Made by a program: the position numbers and the translations under genes. From Burkholderia humptydooensis (GTDB lineage: Bacteria > Pseudomonadota > Gammaproteobacteria > Burkholderiales > Burkholderiaceae), in assembly GCF_001513745.1 (NCBI RefSeq), contig NZ_CP013380.1, forward strand, positions 2,046,001 to 2,110,000: a stretch of 64,000 bases of DNA. Direction: 5' to 3'. Below, piece by piece: positions 36,591-46,327 of this stretch (within the stretch, counting starts at the first letter, position 1; each line of letters opens with the position of its first letter). The notes below the pieces were generated by a model, which worked only from the letters and a program-made list of their open reading frames with translations, was not told the DNA's origin and ran no database searches.

Positions 36591-37991
36591 ATGCGCCGAG
36601 CGATACTGATTGCGTTTGCCCTGCTGGCGGGCTGCGCGACGTACCACGCACAGCCGATCGCGCCGGTCCGGATGACGCGGCAGTTCGAGGAGCGGTCGCT
36701 CGTGAGCGACGGGCTGCGCACGTACCTCGTTCGCGAACTCGGACATGACGTGCATCCGTGGCCGCCGGTGCGCTGGAATCGCGAGAGGCTCACGCTCGCG
36801 GCCTGGTATTACAGTCCGGCGCTGGATATCGCGCGAGCCCAGTGGGGAACGGCCCGCGCCGGCATCCAGGTCGCCGGCGCGATGCCGAACCCGGTTCTGC
36901 AACTGCCGTTCCAGTATGCGACGCCCAACCCCGGACCGGGCGCTCCCTTCGTATGGGGCCCGGCCCTCGACATTCCGATCGAGACCGCGGGCAAGCGCGG
37001 CTACCGTGTCGACCAGGCTTCCCACCTGTCGGAAGCGGCGCGCCTTGCGATCGGCAATGAAGCATGGAAGGTACGCGCGCAGGTTCGCGACGCCCTGCTT
37101 GCGCTGTATGCGGCGCGCGAGCGCGGCGTGTTCCTGTCCCGCAAGGCCGACGCCGCGCAGCAGATCGCGCGGATGGTCAAGAAGCGCCGCGCAGTCGGGG
37201 AAAACTCGGGGCCGGATGTCGATGCGGCGGTACTCGCGGCGACGCAGGCGCAGGCCGCTCTGGCCGCAGCCGAGAGCGCCCGGCAGGACGCACGGGCGCA
37301 ACTGGCGGCGGCGATCGGCGTACCGGTGGCCGCGCTCGACGGCATCCAGCTCGATCTCGACGGCTTTGCCGCCGCGCCACCTGCGCCTCCGGCCGCCGAC
37401 GCGCGACGCGACGCCATCTTCCACCGCGCCGACCTGCTTGCGTCGCTGGCCGAGTACGCCGCGGCGGAGTCGGCGCTTCAGCTCGAAGTGGCGAAGCAGT
37501 ATCCCGACCTTCACCTCGGCCCCGGCTACACGTACGACACGGGCACACACAAGATCGCGTTCGGGCTCGCCGGCATCACGCTGCCGATTTTCGATCAGAA
37601 CCAGGGCGGCATCGCGCAGGCCGAGGCGAAGCGCAAGGAGGCCGCCGCGCGCGCGGCGGCCTTGCAGGACTCGATCCTCGGCGATCTGGATCGCGCGCTC
37701 ACGCGTTACCGGGCCAGTCTCGATGCCGTGCGGCTTTCGGCGCGCAGCCTCGCCGCCGCGCGCCGGCAGCTCGACAGTCAGGCCGCCGGGTTTGCCGAGG
37801 GCAACGCGGACCGGTTGACCTTCACGCAGGCGAACGCCGACTACCAGGCGAACGAAATCGCGCATCTGGACGCCGTCGTCGCTGCCCGGCAGGCGGCCGG
37901 CGCGCTCGAGGATGCGATGCAACGGCCCCTGGCCCCCGACCCCGAGGCAGCGGGGAATGCATCTCTGACCGAACAGGAACCACGGCGATGA
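36591..37991 (+). CDS. TolC-family outer membrane efflux lipoprotein (CzcC-like)
   Basis: Outer-membrane factor of 466 residues with a lipobox (FALLAGC, Cys15) and two long Ala/Gln/Glu-rich coiled-coil regions typical of the OEP domain (LDIARAQWGTARAGIQVAGA, then RAALQDSILGDLDRALTRYR). It forms the exit duct of the tripartite pump encoded by this and the next two genes. The stop overlaps the adaptor start (ATGA). The ATG at 36591 directly precedes the signal sequence. Confidence 0.92.
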   Translation: MRRAILIAFALLAGCATYHAQPIAPVRMTRQFEERSLVSDGLRTYLVRELGHDVHPWPPVRWNRERLTLAAWYYSPALDIARAQWGTARAGIQVAGAMPNPVLQLPFQYATPNPGPGAPFVWGPALDIPIETAGKRGYRVDQASHLSEAARLAIGNEAWKVRAQVRDALLALYAARERGVFLSRKADAAQQIARMVKKRRAVGENSGPDVDAAVLAATQAQAALAAAESARQDARAQLAAAIGVPVAALDGIQLDLDGFAAAPPAPPAADARRDAIFHRADLLASLAEYAAAESALQLEVAKQYPDLHLGPGYTYDTGTHKIAFGLAGITLPIFDQNQGGIAQAEAKRKEAAARAAALQDSILGDLDRALTRYRASLDAVRLSARSLAAARRQLDSQAAGFAEGNADRLTFTQANADYQANEIAHLDAVVAARQAAGALEDAMQRPLAPDPEAAGNASLTEQEPRR

Positions 37992-39052
37992 AATACCGGT
38001 TGCTCCTCTTTTCCGCCGTCACGATCGCGCTCACGGCGGGCGCGGTCTGGTACATCTACCAGACGCTTTACCCGACCCCCTCGGCATCGCCAGCGATTGC
38101 ACCGACGGCGTCTCAACCGGCGGTACAGACCGTCAATGGCGAAACCGTGGTCGTGCTCGGCGCCGACGCGCAGCGCGCGAGCCACATCGAGGCCGCGCCG
38201 CTCGCCTTCGCGACCGGGCCGTCGGCCAGCACCGCGTGGGCAACGGTCGTCGACCTGCAGCCGCTCTTCGACTTGCGCAACCGCCTGTCCGCCGCGCGGG
38301 CGGACCTCGATACCCTCACGGCGCAGGCAGGCAATTCACATGCGCAGTACGAGCGCAGCCGCGTCCTGTTCGAGGACGACCGCAACGTTTCGCAAAAGAG
38401 TCTGCAGGATGCGCGAGCCGTCATGCAGGCCGACCAGGCGAAACTGAAGTCGGCGGCGGCCGCGGTCGGCGGGCTGGAGGCGACGCTGCGCCAGCAGTTT
38501 GGCGAGGCGCTCGCCAACGCGTCGATGGCGGGCGCGTCCGACCTGTTCCCGCGCCTGCTGGCGGGCCGCATGGTCGTGCTGCGTGTCACGCTGCCCGCGG
38601 AGTTCGGGGACACTGCGCCCGCGCGCATCCTTGTCGACGCCGCGAACGGCCAGCCGATATCGGCAAGGAGGCTCTCGGCTTCCCCGCTCGCCGATCCATC
38701 CGTGCAGGGAACGCCCTGGTTCTACGCAGCGGACCGCGCGCTGCCCGTGGGCACCCGGACCAGCGTGAACGTGCCGTCGCCGGGTTCCGCCGCGCGCTCG
38801 CTCGTCATTCCGGGCAAGGCCGTCATCTGGTACGGCGGACAAACGTGGGCCTACGTGCAAACCGCGCCCGATCGCTTCACGCGGCGCTACGTGGCGGCAG
38901 GCAACGAGAGCGATCAGGGCTTCGTCGTGACTTCGGGCTTTCACGCCGGAGACCGCGTCGTCACGCAGGGCGCCCAGTTGCTGCTCTCCGAGGAACTGAA
39001 GCCCCAGGGCATCGCAACCGCCTGCAAGGACCCGCCCGAGTGCGACGACTGA
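37988..39052 (+). CDS. Periplasmic adaptor (membrane fusion) protein, HlyD/CzcB-like
   Basis: Adaptor of 354 residues with one N-terminal membrane anchor (about residues 5-28), a short hairpin region (LSAARADLDTLTAQAGNSHA to VAQ-type helices) and C-terminal beta-barrel segments (SLVIPGKAVIWYGGQTWAYV, then FHAGDRVVTQGAQLLLSEEL). It bridges the RND pump and the outer membrane duct. The protein is shorter than typical CzcB and carries no extra metal-chaperone domain. It is coupled to the outer-membrane factor gene by an ATGA overlap. Confidence 0.9.
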   Translation: MKYRLLLFSAVTIALTAGAVWYIYQTLYPTPSASPAIAPTASQPAVQTVNGETVVVLGADAQRASHIEAAPLAFATGPSASTAWATVVDLQPLFDLRNRLSAARADLDTLTAQAGNSHAQYERSRVLFEDDRNVSQKSLQDARAVMQADQAKLKSAAAAVGGLEATLRQQFGEALANASMAGASDLFPRLLAGRMVVLRVTLPAEFGDTAPARILVDAANGQPISARRLSASPLADPSVQGTPWFYAADRALPVGTRTSVNVPSPGSAARSLVIPGKAVIWYGGQTWAYVQTAPDRFTRRYVAAGNESDQGFVVTSGFHAGDRVVTQGAQLLLSEELKPQGIATACKDPPECDD

Positions 39053-39098
39053 CGGACGCCCGACACCGCCGGGCACGATACGAACCCACCTATCGCCC

Positions 39099-42000
39099 AT
39101 GCTGAACGCAATCATCCGGTTTTCGCTGCGTTTTCGCGGCGTGATCTATGCGCTGGCCGTGATCGCGGCCGGCTACGGTCTCTATACGCTGACACGGGCG
39201 AAGCTCGATGTGTTTCCCGAGTTCGCGCCGCCGATGAGCCTCGTCCAGACCGAAGCGCCGGGCCTGAGCAGCGAGCAGGTCGAGACGCTCGTCACCCAGC
39301 CGTTGGAGAATGGCCTCGGCGGGATGGTCGGACTGCAGTCGATGCGCTCGAAATCGATGCAGGGGCTGTCGGCCATCACACTGGTATTCGACGCCCATGC
39401 GAACGTGATGCAGATCCGGCAGTTGGTTTCCGAACGGGTGAATGCGCTCGCGGCGACGCTGCCCGCCGGCGTCATGCCGCCGCGGCTCCTGCCGCTGACG
39501 ACCACGACGAGCGTCGTGCGCACCGTTGGCCTCACGTCGAAGACGCGCGCCCTGACGGACCTCTACGACATCGCGCAGTGGACCATCCGGCCGCAGTTGC
39601 TGAGCGTGCCGGGCGTGGCGGACGTGATCGTGTTCGGCGGCGACGCGCGCCAGATGCAGGTCCGGATCGATCCCGCGAAGCTGATGCGATACGGTCTGTC
39701 GATACAGGACGTGATCGCCGCGGCGCGCGCATCCACGGGCGTACGTGGCGCCGGCTTCGTCGAGAACGACAACCAGCGCATCGCGATCAACGCCGATGGC
39801 CAGATCACGGCGCCGGAGAAGCTCGCCGATGTCGTGCTGCGCTGGAGCAACGGCGCGGCAGTCCGTCTCGGGGACGTTGCAACCGTCGCATGGGGCAGCG
39901 CGCCGGCAATGGGCGCGGCCTCGATCATGGGCCAGCCCGGCGTGATGCTGGTGCTCGAAAGCCAGTACGGCACGAACACGCTGGCGGTCACGAAAGACAT
40001 CGAGAAGACTCTTGCCGGGCTCGCGCCCGTCCTCGCGAAGCAGGGCGTCGACGTCAATGCGAATGTGTTCCGGCCGGCCAATTTCATCGACGCGTCGGTC
40101 GGCCATCTGCGCACGGCGTTGCTCGTCGGCGCCATGCTGGTGGTCGCCGTGCTGTTTCTCTTCCTGTTGAACGTGCGCACGGCCGTCATTTCGGCCGTGG
40201 CGATTCCGCTGTCGCTGCTCGTCGCCATCATCGTGCTGACGTCGCTCGGCGTGAGCCTGAACACGATGACGCTCGGTGGCCTCGCGATTGCGCTCGGCGA
40301 AGTGGTCGATGACGCAATCATCGACGTCGAGAACATCTACCGCCGGCTGCGGCAGAACCGGAGCCTGCCGACGCCGCTGCCCGCGTTGCGCGTCGTGCTG
40401 CGCGCATCGCTCGAGGTGCGCAGCGCGGTGGTGTTCGCCACCTTCATCGTGATGCTGATCTTCCTGCCGGTGCTCACGCTTTCCGGCGTGGCGGGCAAGC
40501 TGTTCGCGCCCCTCGGCATGGCATACATCCTCGCCGTGCTGGCCTCGCTCGGCGTGGCCCTCACGCTCACCCCCGCAATGGCGCTCGCGCTGCTCGCGCG
40601 CGGCCCGCTGCCGGCCGACGAACCGCGTCTGGTCGCACGCCTGAAGGCCCGCTATGTCGCATTGCTGATGAAGGTCGAGCCGCGCGTGAAGACGGTCATG
40701 GCCGGGGTGGCGCTGATGTGCGTCGCGGCGCTGGGCGCGCTGCCGTTCATGAACGGCAACTTCATCCCCGAACTGCGGGAAGGGCACTACATCGTGCACA
40801 TGGGCCTCACGCCCGGCACGTCGCTCGCGGAATCGATGCGAATCGGCGCACGGGTGTCGCGGGCATTGATGCACGTGCCGGGCGTGCGTCTCGTCGCACA
40901 GCGTGCGGGCCGCGCGAACGAGGTCGTCGATCCCGCGGGCGTCCAGCTTTCCGAGTTCGAGGTCGATCTGGAGCCGATGGGCGCGTCCGGCCAAAACCGG
41001 GCGCTGCATCACATCCAGCAGGCGCTCGCGCGCTTTCCCGGGCTGACCACGGCGGTGAACACCTTCCTCGTCGAGCGCATCGACGAGACGATCTCGGGGA
41101 CGACGGCGCCGGTGGTCGTCAACGTGTTCGGCGACAACCTGGACGTGATCGATCGCAAGGCGCAGGAGATCGCGCGCGTTCTCGGAACAATCCGCGGGGC
41201 GGCCAGCGTGCAGGTGGAATCGCCTCCCGGCATTCCCGAGCTGGACGTCAGGCTCGATCCCGGCCGACTGAGCCGCCGGGGCTTCAGGCCGGTCGAGGTG
41301 CTCGATGCGATTCAGGCCGCGTATCAGGGCGCCACGGTCTCGCAGATCTATCGGGGCGGCCGCACGTATGACGTCACGGTGGCACTCGCGCCTGCCGCAC
41401 GCAGGACCCTCGGCGAGATCGGCGCGCTGATGCTGCGCAACCCGGATGGCCTGGCCGTCCCGCTACGCGAACTCGCGACGATCAGTCAGGTTTCCGGCCG
41501 TTATCAGATCACGCACGACGGCGGCCGGCGCATGCAGACGGTGTCCGTCAACCTCGGCCGCCGCGCGGTCAGCGATTTCGTCAACGAAGCTCAGTCGCGC
41601 GTGAATCGCGAAATAACGATGCCCCAGGGCACGTATGCCGTATTCGCCGGCGAAAGCGAAGCGCGCGCGCAGTCGCAGCGGGATCTGCTCGTGTACGGCG
41701 CGATGTCGATCGTCGGCATCGCCATGCTGCTGTTTCTCGCGATGAAAAGCCGCCGTGGCGTGCTCCTCGTGATGGTCAACCTGCCGTTCGCGCTGGTGGG
41801 CGGCGTACTCGGCGTGGCGCTCGCCGGTGGTAATCTGTCGCTCGGCGGCATGGTGGGCTTTGTCACGCTCTTCGGCATCTCGCTGCGCAACTCGATCATG
41901 CTGATCAGCCACTACGAGCATCTCGTGCACGTGGACGGCCTGGCGTGGAATCCCGACACGGCCGTGCGCGGCGCCGCGGAGCGGCTGGTGCCGATCCTGA

Positions 42001-42212
42001 TGACCGCGCTCGTGACCGCGCTCGCGTTGCTGCCGCTCGCGGCGACGAGCGGCGCAGCCGGCAACGAGATCGAAGGGCCGATGGCGATCGTGATCCTGGG
42101 CGGCCTGATCACGTCCACGATGCTGAACTTGATCGTGCTGCCCACGCTCGCGCAGCGCTACGGGCGCTTCGAGCGCGACGCGCCGGACGAACCGGGGCCG
42201 GCGATTGCGTAG
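39099..42212 (+). CDS. RND efflux pump, heavy-metal (HME/CzcA-like) family
   Basis: Inner-membrane pump of 1037 residues with the family's twelve-segment layout. It has the N-terminal VFPEFAPPMSLVQTEAPGLS pattern and the TM4 proton-relay motif GEVVDDAIIDVENIYRR (about residues 403-419), the signature region of HME-type RND proteins. Such pumps export divalent or monovalent metal ions from periplasm or cytosol using proton flow. The substrate is not readable, and the motif differs from the DFGxxVDGxVVxVEN form of classical CzcA. It follows the adaptor gene by 46 bases and completes a CzcCBA-style operon. Confidence 0.93.
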   Translation: MLNAIIRFSLRFRGVIYALAVIAAGYGLYTLTRAKLDVFPEFAPPMSLVQTEAPGLSSEQVETLVTQPLENGLGGMVGLQSMRSKSMQGLSAITLVFDAHANVMQIRQLVSERVNALAATLPAGVMPPRLLPLTTTTSVVRTVGLTSKTRALTDLYDIAQWTIRPQLLSVPGVADVIVFGGDARQMQVRIDPAKLMRYGLSIQDVIAAARASTGVRGAGFVENDNQRIAINADGQITAPEKLADVVLRWSNGAAVRLGDVATVAWGSAPAMGAASIMGQPGVMLVLESQYGTNTLAVTKDIEKTLAGLAPVLAKQGVDVNANVFRPANFIDASVGHLRTALLVGAMLVVAVLFLFLLNVRTAVISAVAIPLSLLVAIIVLTSLGVSLNTMTLGGLAIALGEVVDDAIIDVENIYRRLRQNRSLPTPLPALRVVLRASLEVRSAVVFATFIVMLIFLPVLTLSGVAGKLFAPLGMAYILAVLASLGVALTLTPAMALALLARGPLPADEPRLVARLKARYVALLMKVEPRVKTVMAGVALMCVAALGALPFMNGNFIPELREGHYIVHMGLTPGTSLAESMRIGARVSRALMHVPGVRLVAQRAGRANEVVDPAGVQLSEFEVDLEPMGASGQNRALHHIQQALARFPGLTTAVNTFLVERIDETISGTTAPVVVNVFGDNLDVIDRKAQEIARVLGTIRGAASVQVESPPGIPELDVRLDPGRLSRRGFRPVEVLDAIQAAYQGATVSQIYRGGRTYDVTVALAPAARRTLGEIGALMLRNPDGLAVPLRELATISQVSGRYQITHDGGRRMQTVSVNLGRRAVSDFVNEAQSRVNREITMPQGTYAVFAGESEARAQSQRDLLVYGAMSIVGIAMLLFLAMKSRRGVLLVMVNLPFALVGGVLGVALAGGNLSLGGMVGFVTLFGISLRNSIMLISHYEHLVHVDGLAWNPDTAVRGAAERLVPILMTALVTALALLPLAATSGAAGNEIEGPMAIVILGGLITSTMLNLIVLPTLAQRYGRFERDAPDEPGPAIA

Positions 42213-42232
42213 CCCGGCAGAGGAGGCACCGC

Positions 42233-45200
42233 ATGGACGAACTGCAACCGATGGCGGCGCTCCCCGACGGCCTCGGTTCGTCTGAAGTGACCGAGCGCAG
42301 GCAGCGCGGCGACGTCAACCGGATCGAGCGCCGGACCAGCCGCAGCCTCGCCGACATCGTGCGCGCCAACGTGTTCACGCGCTTCAACGCGCTCCTCGGC
42401 TCGCTGTGCGCCGCGGTGCTCATTGCGGGCCCGTGGCAGGACGCGCTGTTCGGCGGCGTGCTTGTGGCGAACTCGCTCATCGGCATCTTTCAGGAATGGC
42501 GGGCGAAGCGCACGCTCGATCGTCTCGCGCTGCTTCACCAGCCGCGCACGCACGTGCGCCGCGACGGGCGGACGATCGAAATCGACGTTGCCGACATCGT
42601 GAAGGACGACCTGATCGGGATCGGGCGCGGCGCGCAGATCGTGGTCGACGGTGTCGTCGCGGCTTCTGCCGGGCTGCAAGTCGACGAGTCGCTGCTGACC
42701 GGAGAATCCGAGCCGCAGGACAAGGCGTGTGGGGCGCGGCTGCTGTCCGGCAGCTTCGTCGTCGCGGGGCAGGGCTGGTATCGCGCAACGGCCGTCGGAC
42801 AGCAGGCGTGGGCGCACCGGCTCGCGGCGCAGGCGCGGCGCTTCGCGCCCGCGCGTTCGGAGCTCGCGGCCGGCATCAACCGTATCCTGCGCTACGCCGG
42901 GTGGGCGATCGCGCCGCTGTCGGTATTGCTGGTCGCGACCCAACTGTTGCGTCAGATGCCCTTTGCCCAAGCGGTGCTGTTTTCCGCGGGCGGCGTCGTC
43001 GGCATGGTGCCGGAGGGGCTGGTGCTGCTCACGAGCGTCGCCCTCGCGGTCGGTACGATGCGGCTCGCGCGACGCGGCACGCTGATGCAGGCGTTGCCGG
43101 CCATCGAGACGCTGGCGCGTGTCGACGTGGTGTGCATCGACAAGACCGGTACGCTCACGCAAGGCGAGCCCGTCCTCGAGCAGGTCGAGATGCTCGCCGG
43201 CGACGGCGCGGCGCACGATGCGCTTGCCGCGCTCGTCCTCGGCGAACCCGCGCCGAATGCCACATTGCGCGCCATCGCCTCCCGCTATGCGGTCTCGCCG
43301 GGCTGGCAAGCCAACCGCACCGTGCCGTTCTCCTCCGCGAGAAAGTGGGCCGGCGCATCGTTCGGCGAACGCGGCACCTGGGTGCTCGGTGCGCCGGATG
43401 TCATGCTCGCCGGCGCCGCGATGGCCGACGACGTGCGCGCGGCCGTGTCCCGCCATGCGCACGACGGGCGCAGAGTGCTGCTGCTTGCGCGTTCGGACCT
43501 GCCGCTTGCCGATGATGGGCTACCGCGGCCGTTGACGCCCGTCGCGCTGGTGCTGCTCGCGGAGCGCATCCGGGACGATGCGCCCGGCACCGTGGCGTGG
43601 TTTGCCGCAGAGGGCGTCTCGCTGAAGGTGATCTCCGGCGATCACCCGGATACGGCGGCCGAAGTCGCCCGGCGCGTGGGCATCGCGTCTGCATGGACGG
43701 GCGTCGATGCCCGCGCGTTATCCGACGACGGGGCGCTGCTCGGCGAACTGATGGAGCGTGAGTCCGTATTCGGCCGCGTCTCGCCGCGGCAGAAGGCGGC
43801 GATGGTTGCGGCGTTGCGGGCCCGCGGCCATGTGGTCGCGATGGTCGGCGACGGCGTGAACGATCTCCTTGCGCTCAAGGAAGCCGACATCGGCATCGCA
43901 ATGGGCGGGGGCAGCAGCGCGGCGGCGGCCGTCGCCCAGGCGGTGCTGACCGACAACCGCTTCGCGAGCCTGCCCGCGATCGTGAACGAAGGCAGGAGGG
44001 TCATCGGCAACATCGAGCGGGTCGCCAATCTGTTCGTGACGAAAACGGTGTATGCGATGCTGCTCGCTTTCGCAGTGGGCATCGCCGATCTCGCCTTTCC
44101 GTTTCTCCCGCGGCATCTGACGCTGGTCGGCTCGCTGACCATCGGCATCCCGGCGTTCTTTCTGTCGCTCGAACCGAGCGCCGAGCGCGCGAAGAGCGGC
44201 TTCGTCGAACGCGTGCTGCACTTCACGGTGCCTTCCGGCGTGCTGGCGGCCATCGCGACGTTCGCGGCCTACGCGATCACGCTCAGCTATCTCCACGGCA
44301 CGCTCGATCAGGCGCGGACTGCCGCGACCGTGACGCTGTGCGCCATCGCGCTCTGGATTCTTGCGCAGCTTGCGCGGCCGTTCAACGCCTCGCGGCTGGG
44401 CATCGTCGCGGGGATGGCCGCCGCGTTCACCGCCATTGTCGTCGTTGGGCGATTGCGGACCTTCTTTGCGATCGAAGTGCTGCCTGTGCGGATTTGGCTC
44501 GGCGCGACCAGCATTTCAATGCTGGCATGTTCAGGCATGCACGCGCTCACGATCCGATCCCGCGCCGGTGAAGCGCCATCGACAGACGGCGACGCCGCGG
44601 CAACAAAACCGGTCCTGCACGCACTGCTGTCCCTGTGGCGGGCGCACATCGTATTCGTCACGGCGACGCTGATGCTGATCGTCGGCAGTGTCTGGCTGTT
44701 CCTCGGCGTGCTGGAGGACGTGATTTCGCGGGACCCGCTCCTGCAGGCGGACCTCATTGTCTGGCGCGTCTTGCAAGACATCCGGCCGTCGTGGCTCGAC
44801 AGCATGATGACCGGGCTGTCCGAGCTGGGCGACGCGGCAGTGGTCGTTCCCGTCGTGCTGGTCGTGCTCTCGTGGCTGATCTGGCATCGGCTCTGGCGTG
44901 CGGCGCTGTACTGGCTCGCCGCGGTGGGCGGCGCCGAAGTCATCGTCAAACTGTTCAAGCTCCTGCTGCATCGTGCCCGGCCGAATCCGTTCGCCGCGGG
45001 CATCGAGAGCTTCTCCTTTCCAAGCAGTCACGCGACGCTTGCCCTGGTCGCGTACGGGTTCCTTGCGTTTCTGCTAAGTGCGGGCGCGGGCCAGCGACAT
45101 CGAACACGCGTCGCGATTCTCGTCGCAACAACGATCGCGGTGACGTTAATCGCCACGTCACGCCTTTATCTGGGCGTGCACTGGGTATCCGACGTCGTCG

Positions 45201-46327
45201 CCGGCGCGAGCCTGGGTCTCGCATGGGTCGCGGGTCTCGCCATCGCATACTCGCTCCGGGAAAACCCGTCCATCGGGTCGAGGAAGCTCACGGGGATCGT
45301 CGTGATCACGATGCTGGCGGCCGCCGCGCTGCACATTGTTCGGCATCACGACGCCGACGTGGCGCTCTACGCGCCGACCCGCCATATCGAGCGAATGACG
45401 GCTGCGCAATGGCGCTCGCATGGATGGCGTGCGCTGCCCGTGGGGCGGGTCGCGGTGGTGGGCCGGATCGACGAGCCGTTCACCATTCAGTGGGCCGGGG
45501 CCGCCACCGCGATCGGGCGCGCCCTGCAGGCCGCGGGCTGGCGAACGGCTCCCGGCGGCCCGGCCTGGGCGCCGTGGACGGGGCGTCGCGCGGTGGTCCT
45601 CAAGTTCCATGACGGCGCCCCGCCAGCCATGACATTCGTGCAAGGCGACGCGGCTTCGCCGGACATGCAGGCCGTGCTGCGGCTGTGGCGAGGCGACCAC
45701 GTCATTGAACGGCCGAGCGGGTCGTCAGCCGATCGCGACGTTCCAGTCTGGGTCGGCACCGTCACGCGCGAGCGCGCTTCGGCTGCCGGCTCATGGACGT
45801 TTTCCGCCCCGTCGGTCGACGAGGATTTCACGTCACCGGCACGCGCGTTCGCCCAGCAGTTCCCTGGCGCGCGCAGCGTGACGCGCGATGATGCGGCAAG
45901 CGCGCGCTTCCGGCGCTGGGACCGCCGCGTGTGGCTCATCGAAAGCGGCGAGATCCACGAAGCAGCATGCATGGGATCATGCGAGGCGGTATATCTACGA
46001 TGTTCACGTCGGTCGGGCCGAGATCAGCAACGTGCTTGCCGAAAACGCCCGGCGCTGTGTCGCGCTCGGTCGGAAAAACTATCTGTTCGTCGGCTCCGAC
46101 AGCGGGCGCGAGCAGTCCACGAAAGCCCCGCGGCGTTGCAGCGCATGCTGAACGGCGCCCGGACTCAAGGGCTCGCCGAAGTCGACGCGCGGGGTGAGGA
46201 CAGCAGCAGGCTGGTGAGCTTGCCCAGCATCGTGACCGGCGTAGGCCGATGTCGATCCGCGCGGCTGATGGCGGCGCGCGTCGCCGCGGCCGCGATGGGC
46301 GCGGCGGCCTCGTCGGGCGAGCGATAG
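42233..46327 (+). CDS. Fusion: CtpE-like P-type ATPase, PAP2 phosphatase and LssY-C-like domain
   Basis: One frame of 1364 codons after an AGGAGG site. Residues 1-785 are a P-type ATPase resembling mycobacterial CtpE: LLTGESEPQ, the membrane motif VPEGL and the phosphorylation site CIDKTGTLTQGEP (Asp303), then GDGVNDLLALKEADIGIAMG. There is no CPx metal motif. Residues about 800-1005 are a PAP2 phosphatase with all three signature parts (KLLLHRARP, PSSHAT, SRLYLGVHWVSDV). Residues about 1040-1245 resemble the C-terminal domain of LssY (FTIQWAGA, LQAAGWRTAP, VWVGTVTRE). The last 110 codons are foreign: they run through an IS66 remnant and antisense to the transglycosylase gene, so the natural C-terminus is lost. 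Ion transport and lipid-phosphate hydrolysis in one chain is unusual. Confidence 0.85.
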   Translation: MDELQPMAALPDGLGSSEVTERRQRGDVNRIERRTSRSLADIVRANVFTRFNALLGSLCAAVLIAGPWQDALFGGVLVANSLIGIFQEWRAKRTLDRLALLHQPRTHVRRDGRTIEIDVADIVKDDLIGIGRGAQIVVDGVVAASAGLQVDESLLTGESEPQDKACGARLLSGSFVVAGQGWYRATAVGQQAWAHRLAAQARRFAPARSELAAGINRILRYAGWAIAPLSVLLVATQLLRQMPFAQAVLFSAGGVVGMVPEGLVLLTSVALAVGTMRLARRGTLMQALPAIETLARVDVVCIDKTGTLTQGEPVLEQVEMLAGDGAAHDALAALVLGEPAPNATLRAIASRYAVSPGWQANRTVPFSSARKWAGASFGERGTWVLGAPDVMLAGAAMADDVRAAVSRHAHDGRRVLLLARSDLPLADDGLPRPLTPVALVLLAERIRDDAPGTVAWFAAEGVSLKVISGDHPDTAAEVARRVGIASAWTGVDARALSDDGALLGELMERESVFGRVSPRQKAAMVAALRARGHVVAMVGDGVNDLLALKEADIGIAMGGGSSAAAAVAQAVLTDNRFASLPAIVNEGRRVIGNIERVANLFVTKTVYAMLLAFAVGIADLAFPFLPRHLTLVGSLTIGIPAFFLSLEPSAERAKSGFVERVLHFTVPSGVLAAIATFAAYAITLSYLHGTLDQARTAATVTLCAIALWILAQLARPFNASRLGIVAGMAAAFTAIVVVGRLRTFFAIEVLPVRIWLGATSISMLACSGMHALTIRSRAGEAPSTDGDAAATKPVLHALLSLWRAHIVFVTATLMLIVGSVWLFLGVLEDVISRDPLLQADLIVWRVLQDIRPSWLDSMMTGLSELGDAAVVVPVVLVVLSWLIWHRLWRAALYWLAAVGGAEVIVKLFKLLLHRARPNPFAAGIESFSFPSSHATLALVAYGFLAFLLSAGAGQRHRTRVAILVATTIAVTLIATSRLYLGVHWVSDVVAGASLGLAWVAGLAIAYSLRENPSIGSRKLTGIVVITMLAAAALHIVRHHDADVALYAPTRHIERMTAAQWRSHGWRALPVGRVAVVGRIDEPFTIQWAGAATAIGRALQAAGWRTAPGGPAWAPWTGRRAVVLKFHDGAPPAMTFVQGDAASPDMQAVLRLWRGDHVIERPSGSSADRDVPVWVGTVTRERASAAGSWTFSAPSVDEDFTSPARAFAQQFPGARSVTRDDAASARFRRWDRRVWLIESGEIHEAACMGSCEAVYLRCSRRSGRDQQRACRKRPALCRARSEKLSVRRLRQRARAVHESPAALQRMLNGARTQGLAEVDARGEDSSRLVSLPSIVTGVGRCRSARLMAARVAAAAMGAAASSGER
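45990..46125 (+). mobile_element. IS66-family transposase remnant (C-terminal end)
   Basis: In the frame different from the fusion gene, the plus strand reads VGRAEISNVLAENARRCV and ALGRKNYLFVGSDSGREQ. This is the strongly conserved C-terminal segment of IS66 TnpC transposases (GRxEIxNNxAENAxR, then GRKNYLFxGSD), with the usual NN pair reduced to NV. Only about 45 codons remain. It sits exactly where the LssY-like domain loses similarity and where the T3SS region begins. Confidence 0.8.

Noticed and set aside
39090..41012. 640-codon minus-strand frame opposite the RND pump gene
   Set aside because: Length is a result of GC-rich codon bias; composition (His, Arg, Asp, Gln) is that of an antisense frame.
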